A stretch of DNA of 64,000 nucleotides, taken from positions 62,001-126,000 of the forward strand of contig NZ_KB895416.1 of NCBI RefSeq assembly GCF_000374845.1, given 5' to 3'. Shown in pieces: positions 52,039-62,333 of this stretch; position 1 is the first letter of the stretch, and the number at the start of each line of letters is the position of its first letter. Below the pieces are notes generated by a model, which saw only the letters and a list, made by a program, of their open reading frames with translations, did not search any database and was not told the DNA's origin. This DNA is from Paenibacillus terrigena DSM 21567 (lineage in GTDB: Bacteria > Bacillota > Bacilli > Paenibacillales > Paenibacillaceae). Made by a program: the position numbers and the translations under genes.

Positions 52039-53142
52039 ATGTTCTTGAGAAAGCAGACACGACCGATCAAAGTCGGCAACCTAACGATTGGCGGCAGTGA
52101 TGAAGTCATCATTCAGAGCATGTGTACAACGAAGACGGCAAATGTGGAAGCAACCGTGGCGGAAATTCTTCGTCTGGAAGAAGCGGGCTGCCAAGTAGTC
52201 CGTGTAACGGTGAATAATATGGAAGCGGCTGAGGCGATCAAGGAGATCAAGAAGCAGATCCATATTCCGCTCGTGGCGGATATCCATTTTGATTATCGCC
52301 TTGCATTAGCGGCCATCGAGAATGGGATTGATAAGGTACGGATTAATCCGGGGAATATCGGTCGTCGTGAAAAAGTCGAAGCGGTTGTGAAGGCATGTAA
52401 AGAGAAGGGGATTCCGATTCGGATCGGCGTGAATGCGGGCTCGCTTGAGAACCACTTGCTTGAGAAGTATGGTTATCCAACGGCCGAAGCGATGGTCGAG
52501 AGCGCCAAGTTCCACATCGGAATCTTGGAAGAACTTGATTTTCACGATATTATCGTCTCTCTTAAAGCATCAGATGTTCCAATGGCGATTGAGGCTTATC
52601 GGATGGCTTCGGAGAGCTTCGACTATCCGCTTCATCTCGGGATTACAGAAGCAGGAACCTTATTCACAGGCGCTGTGAAGAGTGCTGCAGGGATCGGTGC
52701 GCTTTTATCGATGGGCATCGGTTCGACGGTACGTATCTCCTTGAGTGCGGATCCGGTGGAGGAAGTGAAGGTTGCACGAGAAATCCTCAAATCGTTCGGT
52801 TTGATTTCTAACGCAGCGACTTTAATTTCTTGTCCGACTTGCGGGCGTCTCGATATTGATCTCTTCTCGATTGCCAACGAAGTCGAAGAGTACATCTCGA
52901 AGATTAAGGTTCCGATCAAAGTCTCTGTGTTAGGCTGTGCTGTGAATGGCCCGGGTGAAGCGAGAGAAGCTGACATCGGAATTGCAGGGGCCCGCGGTGA
53001 AGGGATGTTATTCCGTTATGGAGAAATGATCCGTAAGGTGCCAGAAGCGGAACTATTGAATGAATTGAAGAAAGAAATAGATATAATCGTTGACGTGTAT
53101 AATCGTACGGGAGAAATTCCAGGACGTAAACAACACGCTTAA
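52039..53142 (+). CDS. ispG: IspG, (E)-4-hydroxy-3-methylbut-2-enyl-diphosphate synthase
   Basis: An iron-sulphur enzyme of the MEP isoprenoid pathway. The 367-residue protein has the TIM-barrel half ([29 protein letters not shown]-type start) and the cluster-binding C terminus with [14 protein letters not shown] and [11 protein letters not shown]. It lies between clpX and the Lon genes, an insertion compared with the Bacillus order. Its own terminator follows. Confidence 0.97.
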   Translation: MFLRKQTRPIKVGNLTIGGSDEVIIQSMCTTKTANVEATVAEILRLEEAGCQVVRVTVNNMEAAEAIKEIKKQIHIPLVADIHFDYRLALAAIENGIDKVRINPGNIGRREKVEAVVKACKEKGIPIRIGVNAGSLENHLLEKYGYPTAEAMVESAKFHIGILEELDFHDIIVSLKASDVPMAIEAYRMASESFDYPLHLGITEAGTLFTGAVKSAAGIGALLSMGIGSTVRISLSADPVEEVKVAREILKSFGLISNAATLISCPTCGRLDIDLFSIANEVEEYISKIKVPIKVSVLGCAVNGPGEAREADIGIAGARGEGMLFRYGEMIRKVPEAELLNELKKEIDIIVDVYNRTGEIPGRKQHA

Positions 53143-53168
53143 TAACACATAGCATGTCTTTCATTCGC

Positions 53169-53204
53169 ATGTCCTCATGCAGAAGGAGGGCATGCTTTTT
53201 TTGT
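53169..53204 (+). terminator. Terminator after ispG
   Basis: GCATGTCCT pairs with AGG..GGCATGC, followed by TTTTTTT. Confidence 0.8.
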
Positions 53205-53362
53205 TGTATAGTTGGGGTTATTTTGTATAGTTTGTGGCAGATCTGCGAAAGGTAAAATTTATATAAGGTGAATAACGATAAAAAAGTGTTCATTTTCTGA
53301 AAGTTACGTTAAAATGTATCTTATGTCAAGAAACATGACATCAAGATTCGGCAGAAGAAGGG

Positions 53363-54793
53363 ATGATAGCTTTCGTGGAGTGGATTCATGAGCAAATAAT
53401 AGTATTGAATGATTTCGTGTGGACTTACATTCTAATCGCGATCCTGATCGCATTAGGGGTGTACTTCTCCATTCGTTCACGGTTCGTACAGGTGACGGCG
53501 GTTCGTGAGACGTTGAGATTATTGGTGGAGAAGGAGCCAGGCGATGCCGAAGGCAAAAAGGGAGTCTCTTCCTTCCAAGCTTTTTGTATAAGCACAGCGT
53601 CGCGGGTTGGAACAGGAAATCTCGCGGGTGTAGCGATTGCCATATCACTAGGGGGACCCGGCGCCGTGTTCTGGATGTGGGTTATGGCGATTTTTGGCGC
53701 GGCATCTGGCTTTATCGAGTCAACACTAGCCCAAATTTTCAAAGAACGAGACGGATCGGCCTTCCGAGGTGGACCTGCTTATTATATGGAAAAAGCGCTG
53801 AATGCGCGGTGGTTAGGCATTATTTTTGCTATATTAATTACATTTAGCTTCGGGTTCGTATTTAATGCGGTACAAGTCAATACGATGAGCTCTGCCTTTC
53901 AAGGGTCGTTCGGGTGGGATCCGTTATGGATCGGGATTGTCCTCGCTATTATGCTGGCACTTACAATTTTCGGCGGTGTGAAGCGAATTGGGCAAGTAAG
54001 CTCCATCATCGTACCGATTATGGCAACAGGGTACATCTTATTAGCGCTTTTTGTTATTGTCATGAATTTCACGGCGATTCCTAGCGTGTTCGCATTAATC
54101 ATAGAGCATGCATTCGGCTGGAAAGAGGCTGCTGCTGGGGGTCTCGGTACAGCGGTTATGATGGGGATCAAGCGCGGTTTATTCTCCAATGAAGCCGGGA
54201 TGGGGAGTGCCCCGAATGCGGCGGCTACGGCAAGCGTAAGCCATCCGGTTAAGCAAGGGATGATTCAATCCCTCGGGGTATTCGTAGATACGCTTCTCGT
54301 ATGCAGCGCGACGGCGTTCATCATTCTGTTCTCAGGCGTTCATACGAGCGGGGATTATGATGGTATTCAATTAACGCAGCAAGCACTAGCTTCACAGGTC
54401 GGCGACTGGGCGAATGGATTTATTGGTCTTGCCATTTTCTTGTTCGCATTTAGCTCCTTGATTGGGAACTATTATTATGGTCAGAGTAATATTGAATTCA
54501 TAAGCAAAGGACGTCATACACGAATCTGGATGCTGATCTATCGGCTCATCGTGCTTGCTATGGTCATTCTAGGATCCGTAGCCAAGGTCTCGCTCGTGTG
54601 GGATATGGCCGATCTGTTCATGGGCTTTATGGCGCTCATTAATCTAATCGTTATTGCGCTGATTGGCAAATATGCGCTCGCAGCGCTCAAGGATTATCGA
54701 GAACAGAGGAAGCAGGGACTGGATCCAGTCTTTACGGCGGATTGTATTCCGGGTTTGAAGCATGCGGACTGCTGGGAAGTTAAAAGCAGTTAA
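53363..54793 (+). CDS. AGCS-family sodium:alanine/glycine symporter
   Basis: A 476-residue membrane transporter with about 10-11 spans. Signature blocks are STASRVGTGNLAGVAIAISLGGPGAVFWMWV, EDRDG-type loop (KERDGSAFRGGPAYYMEKAL) and GMGSAPNAAATASVSHPVKQG, plus FSSLIGNYYYGQSNIEF. Substrate is probably D/L-alanine or glycine. The start is uncertain: ATG 53363 is directly after AAGAAGGG, and GTG 53375 is an alternative. A dispersed repeat follows the stop. Confidence 0.93.
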   Translation: MIAFVEWIHEQIIVLNDFVWTYILIAILIALGVYFSIRSRFVQVTAVRETLRLLVEKEPGDAEGKKGVSSFQAFCISTASRVGTGNLAGVAIAISLGGPGAVFWMWVMAIFGAASGFIESTLAQIFKERDGSAFRGGPAYYMEKALNARWLGIIFAILITFSFGFVFNAVQVNTMSSAFQGSFGWDPLWIGIVLAIMLALTIFGGVKRIGQVSSIIVPIMATGYILLALFVIVMNFTAIPSVFALIIEHAFGWKEAAAGGLGTAVMMGIKRGLFSNEAGMGSAPNAAATASVSHPVKQGMIQSLGVFVDTLLVCSATAFIILFSGVHTSGDYDGIQLTQQALASQVGDWANGFIGLAIFLFAFSSLIGNYYYGQSNIEFISKGRHTRIWMLIYRLIVLAMVILGSVAKVSLVWDMADLFMGFMALINLIVIALIGKYALAALKDYREQRKQGLDPVFTADCIPGLKHADCWEVKSS

Positions 54794-54808
54794 TAAAATA
54801 TAATAAAG

Positions 54809-55046
54809 ATTCAAAATCAGTTTTTCAGCACCTAAAAGTTTTCGAAGAAAACTGGCATCGTAAGCGATACTAGGTTGCAAGAAGCCGAAGAGCCAATGCT
54901 TCCGTAGCGAGTTTTTCTTCGAAAAACTTTCAGAGGAACGGAGTGTAGGCAAAACCTACATGAGTACCGGATTTCGAGGGTGAACGCAAGATTCGATGTC
55001 GAGAAGGCTTCTTGGAATACTTCGTGGGCAAAAGATGATTTTTGAA
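54809..55046 (+). repeat. Dispersed repeat, copy C (longest)
   Basis: A 238-base element bounded by ATTCAAAATCA and TGATTTTTGAAT, imperfect terminal inverted repeats. It carries the shared core (GGAACGGAGTGTAGGC, CATGAGTACCGGATTTCGA, GCAAGATTCGATGTCGAG) and an extra 5' part with internal hairpin sequences (TTTTTCTTCGAAAAA) also present in copy B. Confidence 0.8.
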
Positions 55047-55068
55047 TTACATCTAGCGGTTAATTGGG

Positions 55069-55115
55069 CCGAGAAAGGGAAATACTGTGAAGTATTACAC
55101 TTTCTCGGTTTCTTT
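55069..55115 (+). terminator. Hairpin terminator upstream of lonB
   Basis: CCGAGAAAG...AATACT pairs with AGTATT...CTTTCTCGG, followed by TTTCTTTG. It probably ends the symporter transcript; an attenuator of lonB is the alternative. Confidence 0.75.
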
Positions 55116-55176
55116 GTGCTGTTCAAGAGATTTGATTCAAGAGAGATAACGAGGATGCATTGAGGAGGAATGATGG

Positions 55177-56910
55177 ATGGATTTCAGTATGGCGTTAATG
55201 TTCATTCAAGTATTTTTTGCGATTATTATCGGCCTTTATTTCTGGAACTTGTTAAGATCGCAAAAAACGAATCGGACGGCTGTGGATCGCGAATCACGTA
55301 AGGAGATGGATAAGCTGCGCAAAATGCGCTCGATTTCCCTGACGAAACCGCTCGCGGAGAAGACAAGACCGACAACGATGCGGGACATTGTAGGACAGAA
55401 GGACGGCTTGCGGGCGCTGACGGCTGCGCTATGCAGTGCAAATCCGCAGCACGTCATCATATACGGACCACCGGGTGTTGGGAAGACAGCCGCCGCGCGT
55501 GTCGTCCTAGAAGAAGCGAAGAAAAATTCAAATTCTCCATTTTTGTCAGATGCGAAGTTTACAGAGATTGATGCAACCACTGCAAGATTCGATGAACGAG
55601 GGATCGCCGATCCGTTGATTGGGTCTGTGCATGATCCGATTTATCAAGGTGCAGGAGCAATGGGGGTAGCTGGCATTCCGCAGCCCAAACCAGGTGCGGT
55701 CACCAAAGCGCACGGCGGCATCTTGTTTATTGACGAGATTGGGGAATTGCATCCGATCCAGATGAATAAGCTGTTAAAAGTATTAGAAGATCGCAAGGTG
55801 TTCTTGGAGAGTGCTTATTATAACTCCGAGGATACGAATATTCCTGTCTATATTCATGACATATTCCAAAATGGCTTGCCTGCAGACTTCCGTCTTGTGG
55901 GGGCAACGACACGTTCACCGCAAGAGATATCGCCTGCGCTTCGCTCGCGCTGTATGGAGATCTTCTTCCGTCCATTGCTTCCGGAAGAAATTCGGGTGAT
56001 TGCATCGGATGCCGTACGCAAAATTGGGTTCGATCCATGTCCTGAAGCGGTAGATGTAGTATCGCGTTATGCAACCAATGGACGTGAAGCCGTAAATGTC
56101 ATCCAGCTGGCTGCAGGACTTGCGATGGCTGAGAAACGTAATTCGATTACATCCGGAGATGTAGAGTGGGTTGTAAATAGCAGTCAAATCCCACCGCGTC
56201 CTGATCGTAAAATTCCACAAGCGCCAAGTATTGGCTTCGTGAACGGTCTTGCCGTCTATGGGCCGAATATGGGCACGCTGTTGGAGATTGAGGTAACGGC
56301 GATACGAAGCAAACCGGGTCAAGGGAAAGTGAACATTACAGGGGTCGTCGAAGAAGAAGAATTGGGCGGAGGGTCTCGTACGCTGCGCCGGAAGAGTATG
56401 GCGAAGGGATCCATTGAGAACGTCTTAACCGTTCTTCGGACCATTGGGCTCGATCCGTATAGCTTTGATTTGCATGTGAACTTCCCGGGTGGAACGCCGA
56501 TTGATGGTCCTTCAGCTGGTATTGCAATGGCTACAGCGATTGCGTCAGCGATGAACCATGTTCCGATTGATAACAAGCTTGCGATGACAGGGGAAGTGAG
56601 TATACACGGGAAGGTGAAGCCGATTGGCGGGGTTATTGCGAAAGTAGAGGCTGCTTTCCAAGCGGGGGCAACAACCGTCATTATCCCTCGGGAGAATTGG
56701 CAGGAGATTTTCTCGGGCTTGAACGGTCTGAAAGTCATTCCTGTTGACACAATCCAAGAGGTATTCCAACATGTATTCGGTGAAGCGGTGCAAGAAGTTC
56801 TGTTAGAGCTTCCACAGGATAAGGACCTCTTTATCACGCCGCCTGCGACGTCGTTTTTGCAGGCCAAATCGATGGATGATGTGCGTTCCACAGAGTCCGG
56901 CGGAGTATAA
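55177..56910 (+). CDS. lonB: LonB, ATP-dependent protease (forespore Lon)
   Basis: A 577-residue Lon-type protease with an N-terminal membrane span (MALMFIQVFFAIIIGLYFWNLL), an AAA+ domain ([29 protein letters not shown]) and a C-terminal protease domain with Ser446 in DGPSAGIAMATAIASAM. In B. subtilis LonB is forespore-specific. It lies before lonA as in Bacillus. Shorter than LonA because it lacks the N-terminal substrate-binding half. GAGGAGG precedes ATG 55177. Confidence 0.95.
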   Translation: MDFSMALMFIQVFFAIIIGLYFWNLLRSQKTNRTAVDRESRKEMDKLRKMRSISLTKPLAEKTRPTTMRDIVGQKDGLRALTAALCSANPQHVIIYGPPGVGKTAAARVVLEEAKKNSNSPFLSDAKFTEIDATTARFDERGIADPLIGSVHDPIYQGAGAMGVAGIPQPKPGAVTKAHGGILFIDEIGELHPIQMNKLLKVLEDRKVFLESAYYNSEDTNIPVYIHDIFQNGLPADFRLVGATTRSPQEISPALRSRCMEIFFRPLLPEEIRVIASDAVRKIGFDPCPEAVDVVSRYATNGREAVNVIQLAAGLAMAEKRNSITSGDVEWVVNSSQIPPRPDRKIPQAPSIGFVNGLAVYGPNMGTLLEIEVTAIRSKPGQGKVNITGVVEEEELGGGSRTLRRKSMAKGSIENVLTVLRTIGLDPYSFDLHVNFPGGTPIDGPSAGIAMATAIASAMNHVPIDNKLAMTGEVSIHGKVKPIGGVIAKVEAAFQAGATTVIIPRENWQEIFSGLNGLKVIPVDTIQEVFQHVFGEAVQEVLLELPQDKDLFITPPATSFLQAKSMDDVRSTESGGV

Positions 56911-57012
56911 TCGCTTGATTGAGCGGCGCTTTCAGGCCAATTGGTTTTTTTAAGCAACATTTGATAAAATGTTATAAACATCTTATTGAGAGCCACTGGA
57001 GGTGCGTAACAC

Positions 57013-59352
57013 ATGGGCCTAAATAAAGCAAAAGGTCGCCGTATCCCTCTACTGCCCTTAAGGGGACTGCTTGTCTATCCTAGCATGGTATTGCACTTGG
57101 ATGTGGGACGGGATAAGTCAGTTAAGGCTTTAGAGCGAGCAATGGTAGATGACAATATGATTCTGCTATGTTCTCAATCGGACGTCAATATTGAAGATCC
57201 GGGTCAGGATGATATTTACTCGATAGGCACGATTGCCAAGGTTAAACATATGCTGAAGCTGCCGAATGGTACGATTCGTGTATTGATTGAAGGTGTAATC
57301 CGCGCTGAGATCCTACAGTATGTGGATAATGCGGAATATTTCGAAGTCTCGGTGCAGGAGCTGCCGGAACAAGAATTATCCGATGCGGAGACCGATGCGC
57401 TGATGCGTACGGTGCTCAACCAGTTCGAATACTACATAAATCTGTCGAAGAAAGTAACGCCGGAGACGCTTGCTGCCGTAACGGATATTGAAGAACCTGG
57501 GCGCCTCGCGGATGTGATTACAAGTCATTTGTCGCTCAAAATGAAGGATAAGCAAGAAATTCTTGAGACGATTGATGTGACGGAACGGCTGGAGAAGCTG
57601 CTCGACATCCTGAATAACGAGCGTGAAGTGCTGGAGCTTGAACGAAAGATCAGCCAACGCGTGAAGAAGCAGATGGAGAAGACGCAGAAGGAGTACTATC
57701 TGCGCGAACAGATGAAGGCCATCCAGAAGGAACTTGGCGAGAAAGAAGGACGCCTCGGCGAAGTTGAGGAGCTGCGTGCGAAGCTCACGGAATTGAATGC
57801 GCCGGAGTCGGTGCAGGAGAAGATCAACAAGGAAATTGATCGTCTCGAGAAGACGCCTGCTTCTTCAGCAGAAGGCGGCGTAATCCGTAATTACGTCGAT
57901 TGGTTATTGTCTTTGCCGTGGTCGAACAAGACGGAAGACCATTTGGATATTGAGGAAGCGGAACGAATATTGAATGAGGATCATTACGGTCTGGATAAGC
58001 CAAAAGAACGTGTGCTTGAGTATCTTGCGGTCCAACAGCTTGTCAAGCGGTTGAAAGGCCCTATTCTCTGTCTCGTTGGGCCGCCTGGGGTTGGGAAGAC
58101 CTCCTTGGCTCGTTCAATCGCAAGATCGCTTGGCCGTCAATTCGTGCGCATCTCGCTCGGCGGCGTTCGGGATGAGGCAGAAATTCGCGGACACCGACGG
58201 ACGTACGTAGGGGCGATGCCAGGCCGAATCATTCAAGGCATGAAGACCGCAGGCTCCATGAATCCGGTGTTCTTGCTCGACGAGATCGACAAGATGGCAT
58301 CCGATTTCCGCGGCGATCCATCCGCAGCGCTGCTCGAAGTGCTCGATCCGGAACAGAACAGCAGCTTCAGCGATCATTTCGTCGAGCTGCCGTTTGACTT
58401 ATCGAATGTCATGTTCGTGACGACGGCGAATGCGGTTCATAATATTCCAAGACCGCTGCTTGACCGGATGGAGATGCTATATATTCCGGGGTACACGGAA
58501 CTCGAGAAGCAACAAATTGCAACGCAATATTTGGTGCCGAAGCAGACGAAAGAGCATGGCTTACAGCCAGAACAGCTTGAAATCGAAGATGCTGCACTCT
58601 TAAAGGTTATTCGTGAATATACACGGGAATCAGGGGTTCGTAATCTGGAACAGCAGGTTGCCGCGCTCTGCCGGAAAGCTGCCAAGCAGATCGTCGCTCA
58701 TGAGCATGAGAAGGTCGTCATTGCACCGGATGATCTGAAGGATTATCTGGGCAGTGCGAAATTCCGATATGGTCATGCTGAAGAAGAGAATCAGATCGGT
58801 TCAGTGACAGGCCTTGCTTGGACGGAGGTTGGCGGAGAAATGTTGAATATCGAAGTCACCGTGATGCCGGGAACCGGGAAGCTGACGCTCACAGGCAAGC
58901 TTGGGGATGTCATGAAGGAATCTGCTCAAGCGGCGTTCAGCTATACGCGTTCACGCGCGGAAGCGCTGAAGCTAGAACCGAATTTCCATGAAAAATATGA
59001 TGTGCACATTCATGTGCCGGAAGGCGCGATTCCGAAGGATGGACCATCCGCAGGGATTACGATCGCAACAGCGCTGATCTCAGCGCTTACGAACCGTTAT
59101 GTATCGAAGGATGTTGCGATGACAGGAGAGATCACCTTGCGTGGTCGTGTGCTTCCGATTGGCGGCCTGAAGGAAAAGTCTCTTGCAGCACATCGTGCCG
59201 GGATTAAGAAGATCCTCTTTCCGAAGGAGAATGAACGCGATCTGCGGGATATCCCAGACAGCGTCAAGAACGACGTGACCATCGTCTTCGTCGGTCATAT
59301 GGATCAGGTGCTGGAACACGCACTGGTCGAGCCGATTACATTATCTGAATAA
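57013..59352 (+). CDS. lon: LonA, ATP-dependent protease La
   Basis: A 779-residue general protein-quality-control protease. The N-terminal LON domain ([25 protein letters not shown]) leads through a coiled coil to the AAA+ domain ([36 protein letters not shown]) and the Ser-Lys protease domain with Ser679 in [25 protein letters not shown] precedes the ATG. The next gene, ysxC, begins within 32 bases, so they are likely co-transcribed. Confidence 0.97.
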   Translation: MGLNKAKGRRIPLLPLRGLLVYPSMVLHLDVGRDKSVKALERAMVDDNMILLCSQSDVNIEDPGQDDIYSIGTIAKVKHMLKLPNGTIRVLIEGVIRAEILQYVDNAEYFEVSVQELPEQELSDAETDALMRTVLNQFEYYINLSKKVTPETLAAVTDIEEPGRLADVITSHLSLKMKDKQEILETIDVTERLEKLLDILNNEREVLELERKISQRVKKQMEKTQKEYYLREQMKAIQKELGEKEGRLGEVEELRAKLTELNAPESVQEKINKEIDRLEKTPASSAEGGVIRNYVDWLLSLPWSNKTEDHLDIEEAERILNEDHYGLDKPKERVLEYLAVQQLVKRLKGPILCLVGPPGVGKTSLARSIARSLGRQFVRISLGGVRDEAEIRGHRRTYVGAMPGRIIQGMKTAGSMNPVFLLDEIDKMASDFRGDPSAALLEVLDPEQNSSFSDHFVELPFDLSNVMFVTTANAVHNIPRPLLDRMEMLYIPGYTELEKQQIATQYLVPKQTKEHGLQPEQLEIEDAALLKVIREYTRESGVRNLEQQVAALCRKAAKQIVAHEHEKVVIAPDDLKDYLGSAKFRYGHAEEENQIGSVTGLAWTEVGGEMLNIEVTVMPGTGKLTLTGKLGDVMKESAQAAFSYTRSRAEALKLEPNFHEKYDVHIHVPEGAIPKDGPSAGITIATALISALTNRYVSKDVAMTGEITLRGRVLPIGGLKEKSLAAHRAGIKKILFPKENERDLRDIPDSVKNDVTIVFVGHMDQVLEHALVEPITLSE

Positions 59353-59384
59353 AGTTGTTGAATAAGAAAGGAATTACAGACGAC

Positions 59385-60023
59385 ATGAAAGTAACACAAG
59401 CAGAATTTATCATTAGCGCTGTAGGACCTGACCAATATCCTGATGATGCCTTGCCGGAGATTGCTCTGGCAGGGCGTTCTAATGTTGGGAAGTCCTCGCT
59501 TATTAACCGTATGATTAACCGCAAGAACCTGGCCCGGACAAGCTCGCAGCCCGGTAAGACACAGTGTCTGAACTATTACCGCATTAATGATTTATTATAT
59601 TTTGTAGACTTTCCGGGATACGGTTATGCGAAAGTATCGAAAACCCAGCGCCAAGCGTGGGGAAAAATGATTGAACGCTACCTGCTGGAGCGCGATCCGC
59701 TCCAATTGGTGCTTCAGGTTGTAGATTTACGCCATCCACCTTCCAAAGACGATATCATGATGCGTGAGTGGTTGATTCATTATGAGATCCCGACCTGCGT
59801 CGTTATGACCAAGGCGGATAAATTGCCGAAGAGTCAGTGGCATAAGCATATGAAAGTGATCAAAAATGACCTGCAGTTGACCGCAGAGAATCCAATGGTC
59901 ATGTTCTCGTCAGAACTCGGCCTGGGCAAGGACGAGCTGTGGGAAATTATTAGCCGCTACACACAGCAGGCAGAGGAAGTTGTGGAAGATTTAACAGATG
60001 ATGTAGGGAATCCTCAAAGTTAG
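59385..60023 (+). CDS. ysxC: YsxC/EngB ribosome-biogenesis GTPase
   Basis: A GTPase for 50S subunit assembly. From ATG 59385 (AAAGGA about 12 bases upstream) it has 212 residues: G1 [15 protein letters not shown]2/switch [10 protein letters not shown]3 [10 protein letters not shown]4 [12 protein letters not shown] longer frame from TTG 59355 has no ribosome site. It follows lon as in Bacillus. Confidence 0.96.
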   Translation: MKVTQAEFIISAVGPDQYPDDALPEIALAGRSNVGKSSLINRMINRKNLARTSSQPGKTQCLNYYRINDLLYFVDFPGYGYAKVSKTQRQAWGKMIERYLLERDPLQLVLQVVDLRHPPSKDDIMMREWLIHYEIPTCVVMTKADKLPKSQWHKHMKVIKNDLQLTAENPMVMFSSELGLGKDELWEIISRYTQQAEEVVEDLTDDVGNPQS

Positions 60024-60202
60024 TGTAGGAAACAGAGTATCTTCATTAAAACCTCAATTTCTTCACGGATAAATACGTATTTTTCGTGAAAAATGAAGAA
60101 AAATCAATGCTGATGAGCAGGAATAATTGTGCTTGCTAGTGTATAATATCCTTAAAGCATTGAATTTTCGAAGTTGTAAGTTAAAGAATTGAGGAGATTT
60201 GT

Positions 60203-60790
60203 ATGGGTCAACGGTTGGCCACAGAGTATGTTAAAGCCAGTTTACAGTTAACGGAAGCAGAGATGTCCAAGTTTGTGCATAGTTTTGAAGAGCAGCACAT
60301 CCATTCGTATGTGCTCGTGCTCGATAACGGCAATCAAGAAGTTGTTCTTGAGGATGGTGCAGGGGAGGAGATTCGGTTACCGTTTCAACGGAAGGCGAAG
60401 ACGTATGTATGTGAAACGTCCTGCCGTCTGGTTAAACCGAAGTTGACCAATGCGATGCGTCAAGCGCTAGCAGCGTTTAAAGGAAACGCGATCGTGAATC
60501 GAATTTACAGAGGATATACGATGGAATACAAGTATGATCAGGGCAAAGTATCTCGAATTATTGAACATGTAGATGGTCAAGATCGTCTCGTATTCGAGTA
60601 TAAAGATACACTTGGTCAATTGCAGCAATTATTTAATCAGTGTCAAGTGGAAGTCCAGATTGAAGGGATCCAAGATCATATTAATATGTTGCTCGATGCA
60701 AGAAATCGGGCGGAGAACCCTGAACAAATCGCCCAAATTGATGCAAAGCTAAGCGTGTATACCCAACAATTATTCGTACTAGAAGCGTAA
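60203..60790 (+). CDS. Hypothetical protein, possibly Paenibacillus-specific
   Basis: A 195-residue soluble protein. The N-terminal half (RLATEYVKASLQLTEAEMSKFVHSFEEQHIHSYVLVLDNGNQEVVLED) may be a small alpha/beta domain, and the C-terminal half a helical segment (QLQQLFNQCQVEVQIEGIQDHINMLLDARNRAENPEQIAQIDAKLSVYTQQLF). Related proteins in Paenibacillus are, as far as I recall, of unknown function and often carry misleading peptide-synthetase names; no such domain is present. GAGGAGA precedes the ATG; a terminator follows. Confidence 0.72.
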   Translation: MGQRLATEYVKASLQLTEAEMSKFVHSFEEQHIHSYVLVLDNGNQEVVLEDGAGEEIRLPFQRKAKTYVCETSCRLVKPKLTNAMRQALAAFKGNAIVNRIYRGYTMEYKYDQGKVSRIIEHVDGQDRLVFEYKDTLGQLQQLFNQCQVEVQIEGIQDHINMLLDARNRAENPEQIAQIDAKLSVYTQQLFVLEA

Positions 60791-60810
60791 AATCGTGCAC
60801 TTATATGTAA

Positions 60811-60837
60811 AAGGAGTCCGTGAGGATTCCTTTTTTT
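60811..60837 (+). terminator. Terminator after the hypothetical gene
   Basis: AGGAGTCC pairs with GGATTCCT around GTGA, followed by TTTTTTT. Confidence 0.85.
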
Positions 60838-60974
60838 GTATTGACACATATACAGGTGGATTGCATATGTTGTATACGGGGCTGAGGGCTCCAGCTCATT
60901 TCAAATAATCACCAAAAAAAAGTATTGCTTTTCTGGGCAGAAGATGTTATTTTTATTCTCGTTGAAAAGAATAT

Positions 60975-61084
60975 AGGAACCAGGATTCACTCAGGACATT
61001 GTATGTTGCGAGAGAGTTTTCCCTCGGGAAGTGAATGACGTAGGTCCTAGCGGATGAAATTTTTCAAACATTTTATTCCTAGGA
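60975..61084 (+). promoter_or_regulatory. Structured leader upstream of speD (candidate cis-regulatory RNA)
   Basis: AGGAACC (60975-60981) and GATTCACT (60984-60991) can pair with AGTGAAT (61030-61036) and GGTCCT (61043-61048), enclosing an inner CGAG/CTCG hairpin. Alternatively TCCTAG (61045-61050) can pair with CTAGGA (61079-61084), which overlaps the ribosome site AGGAAGGGGG. Mutually exclusive pairings of this kind suggest translational control. No known riboswitch class was recognised. Confidence 0.4.
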
Positions 61085-61099
61085 AGGGGGAACCGGAAG

Positions 61100-61498
61100 A
61101 TGGAATATTCAACTTTCGGAAGACACGTTGCAGTTGACACTTGGGGTGTTGATTTTGAACTCCTAAACAATGCTGAATTTTTGCAAGCTCAAATGGTAGA
61201 GGCGGCTGAAGCTAGCGGTGCAACTGTACTGTCTGTTCAAGCCAAACAATTCGAACCACAAGGTGCAACGGTATTAGTAATGTTATCTGAGAGTCATCTC
61301 TCGATTCACACGTATCCTGAAAGAGGTTTTGCTGCAATTGATTGTTATACATGCGGCGAGACAGTAGACCCGCAAGTTGCAATTGACTACCTGGTATCCG
61401 TACTTAAACCGGATAAAACGTATGCGAAGAAATTGGTTCGCGGTATCGGGGAGCTTCAAGTTGAGAACCCTGTGATGAAGCAAACTCAATTCGCATAG
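61100..61498 (+). CDS. speD: S-adenosylmethionine decarboxylase proenzyme
   Basis: It makes decarboxylated AdoMet, the aminopropyl donor for spermidine. The 132-residue proenzyme is of the small Bacillus type. Self-cleavage should occur before Ser65 in SESHLSIHTYPE, converting it to the pyruvoyl cofactor; His70 and Cys85 (CYTCGE) match the processing and proton-donor residues. AGGAAGGGGG lies before the ATG. A long structured leader precedes it and a terminator follows. Confidence 0.96.
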   Translation: MEYSTFGRHVAVDTWGVDFELLNNAEFLQAQMVEAAEASGATVLSVQAKQFEPQGATVLVMLSESHLSIHTYPERGFAAIDCYTCGETVDPQVAIDYLVSVLKPDKTYAKKLVRGIGELQVENPVMKQTQFA

Positions 61499-61520
61499 TA
61501 CGCCATAGCAAGTGAAAGAT

Positions 61521-61562
61521 AACCATGGAGAAGATTGATTCATCTCCATGGTTATTTGTTTT
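61521..61562 (+). terminator. Terminator after speD
   Basis: AACCATGGAGA pairs with TCTCCATGGTT, followed by ATTTGTTTTC. Confidence 0.88.
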
Positions 61563-61620
61563 CTCGGAACCCCATAGAATGTACAAGGTTGAACAATGTA
61601 CATGCAAAGGGGTTCGAAGT

Positions 61621-62163
61621 ATGCGCCGAGGTCAAAGTCGAATATCAGGAAAATGGTTCATCGTCGTTATGGTTTTTCTCGTCATTGTCTGGCCGTCTTA
61701 TCAGATTTATAAGCTGATGGGTGGCAGCGAGGCCAAGGAAGATGCAGGACGAATGCTCTACGAAGTCGCCTCATTTCAAATGGGTCTAGTACAGAATTCG
61801 TTAAATGAAGCGTCTGCCATTGAGAATACAAGCCAATTGGATGCCGTCAAGCTCGCGATCTATTCAGCGAACTATACGCATGACCGACTCGTGAAGGCAT
61901 ATGGGAACGATCATTTGAAACGATTAGAGTCTTTGAATAAGCTGCTCGAATTTATTACAAGTGTTCAGATCGCAGGATACCGTCCGCTGCATGAAGAGGA
62001 GAAGGTCTTACTCCAGGAGGTTCAGAAACGATATGGAGAGCTCTACGAAGCTTACGAGCAGCTCGTAACAGGTAGCGGTCAGTTGGTTAGCTCAGAAGCG
62101 GTCATCGTAACGGAAGCGGATGAAGCAATGAGGGGACTTCTGGAGAAGCAAATGAATCCTTAA
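61621..62163 (+). CDS. Membrane-anchored helical protein, unknown
   Basis: A 180-residue protein from ATG 61621, preceded by AAAGGGG at 8 bases. One N-terminal span (KWFIVVMVFLVIVWPSYQIYKLM) and a long helical extracytoplasmic part (residues 45-170, rich in Glu, Leu and Ala). A longer frame from 61525 runs through the speD terminator and is not credible. No family recognised. Confidence 0.65.
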   Translation: MRRGQSRISGKWFIVVMVFLVIVWPSYQIYKLMGGSEAKEDAGRMLYEVASFQMGLVQNSLNEASAIENTSQLDAVKLAIYSANYTHDRLVKAYGNDHLKRLESLNKLLEFITSVQIAGYRPLHEEEKVLLQEVQKRYGELYEAYEQLVTGSGQLVSSEAVIVTEADEAMRGLLEKQMNP

Positions 62164-62333
62164 TGGAATAGATTGTAACATGGGGTGTCGGTCTTGGTAT
62201 AAGTGAAAGAGCTTAGGTCTACACTAAATACGAATGTTTACCATTTCATAATTTTTTCAAATTTGAACGTAATGGATTTGTCGAACTGTGATATAATTTA
62301 CATGATATAGCGATAGAGAAGGCAGGTGACACA

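Noticed and set aside
56319-57014. A 231-codon minus-strand frame over the 3' half of lonB
   Set aside because: Composition is Ser/Pro/Ile-rich and unlike a protein; lonB on + explains the open frame.
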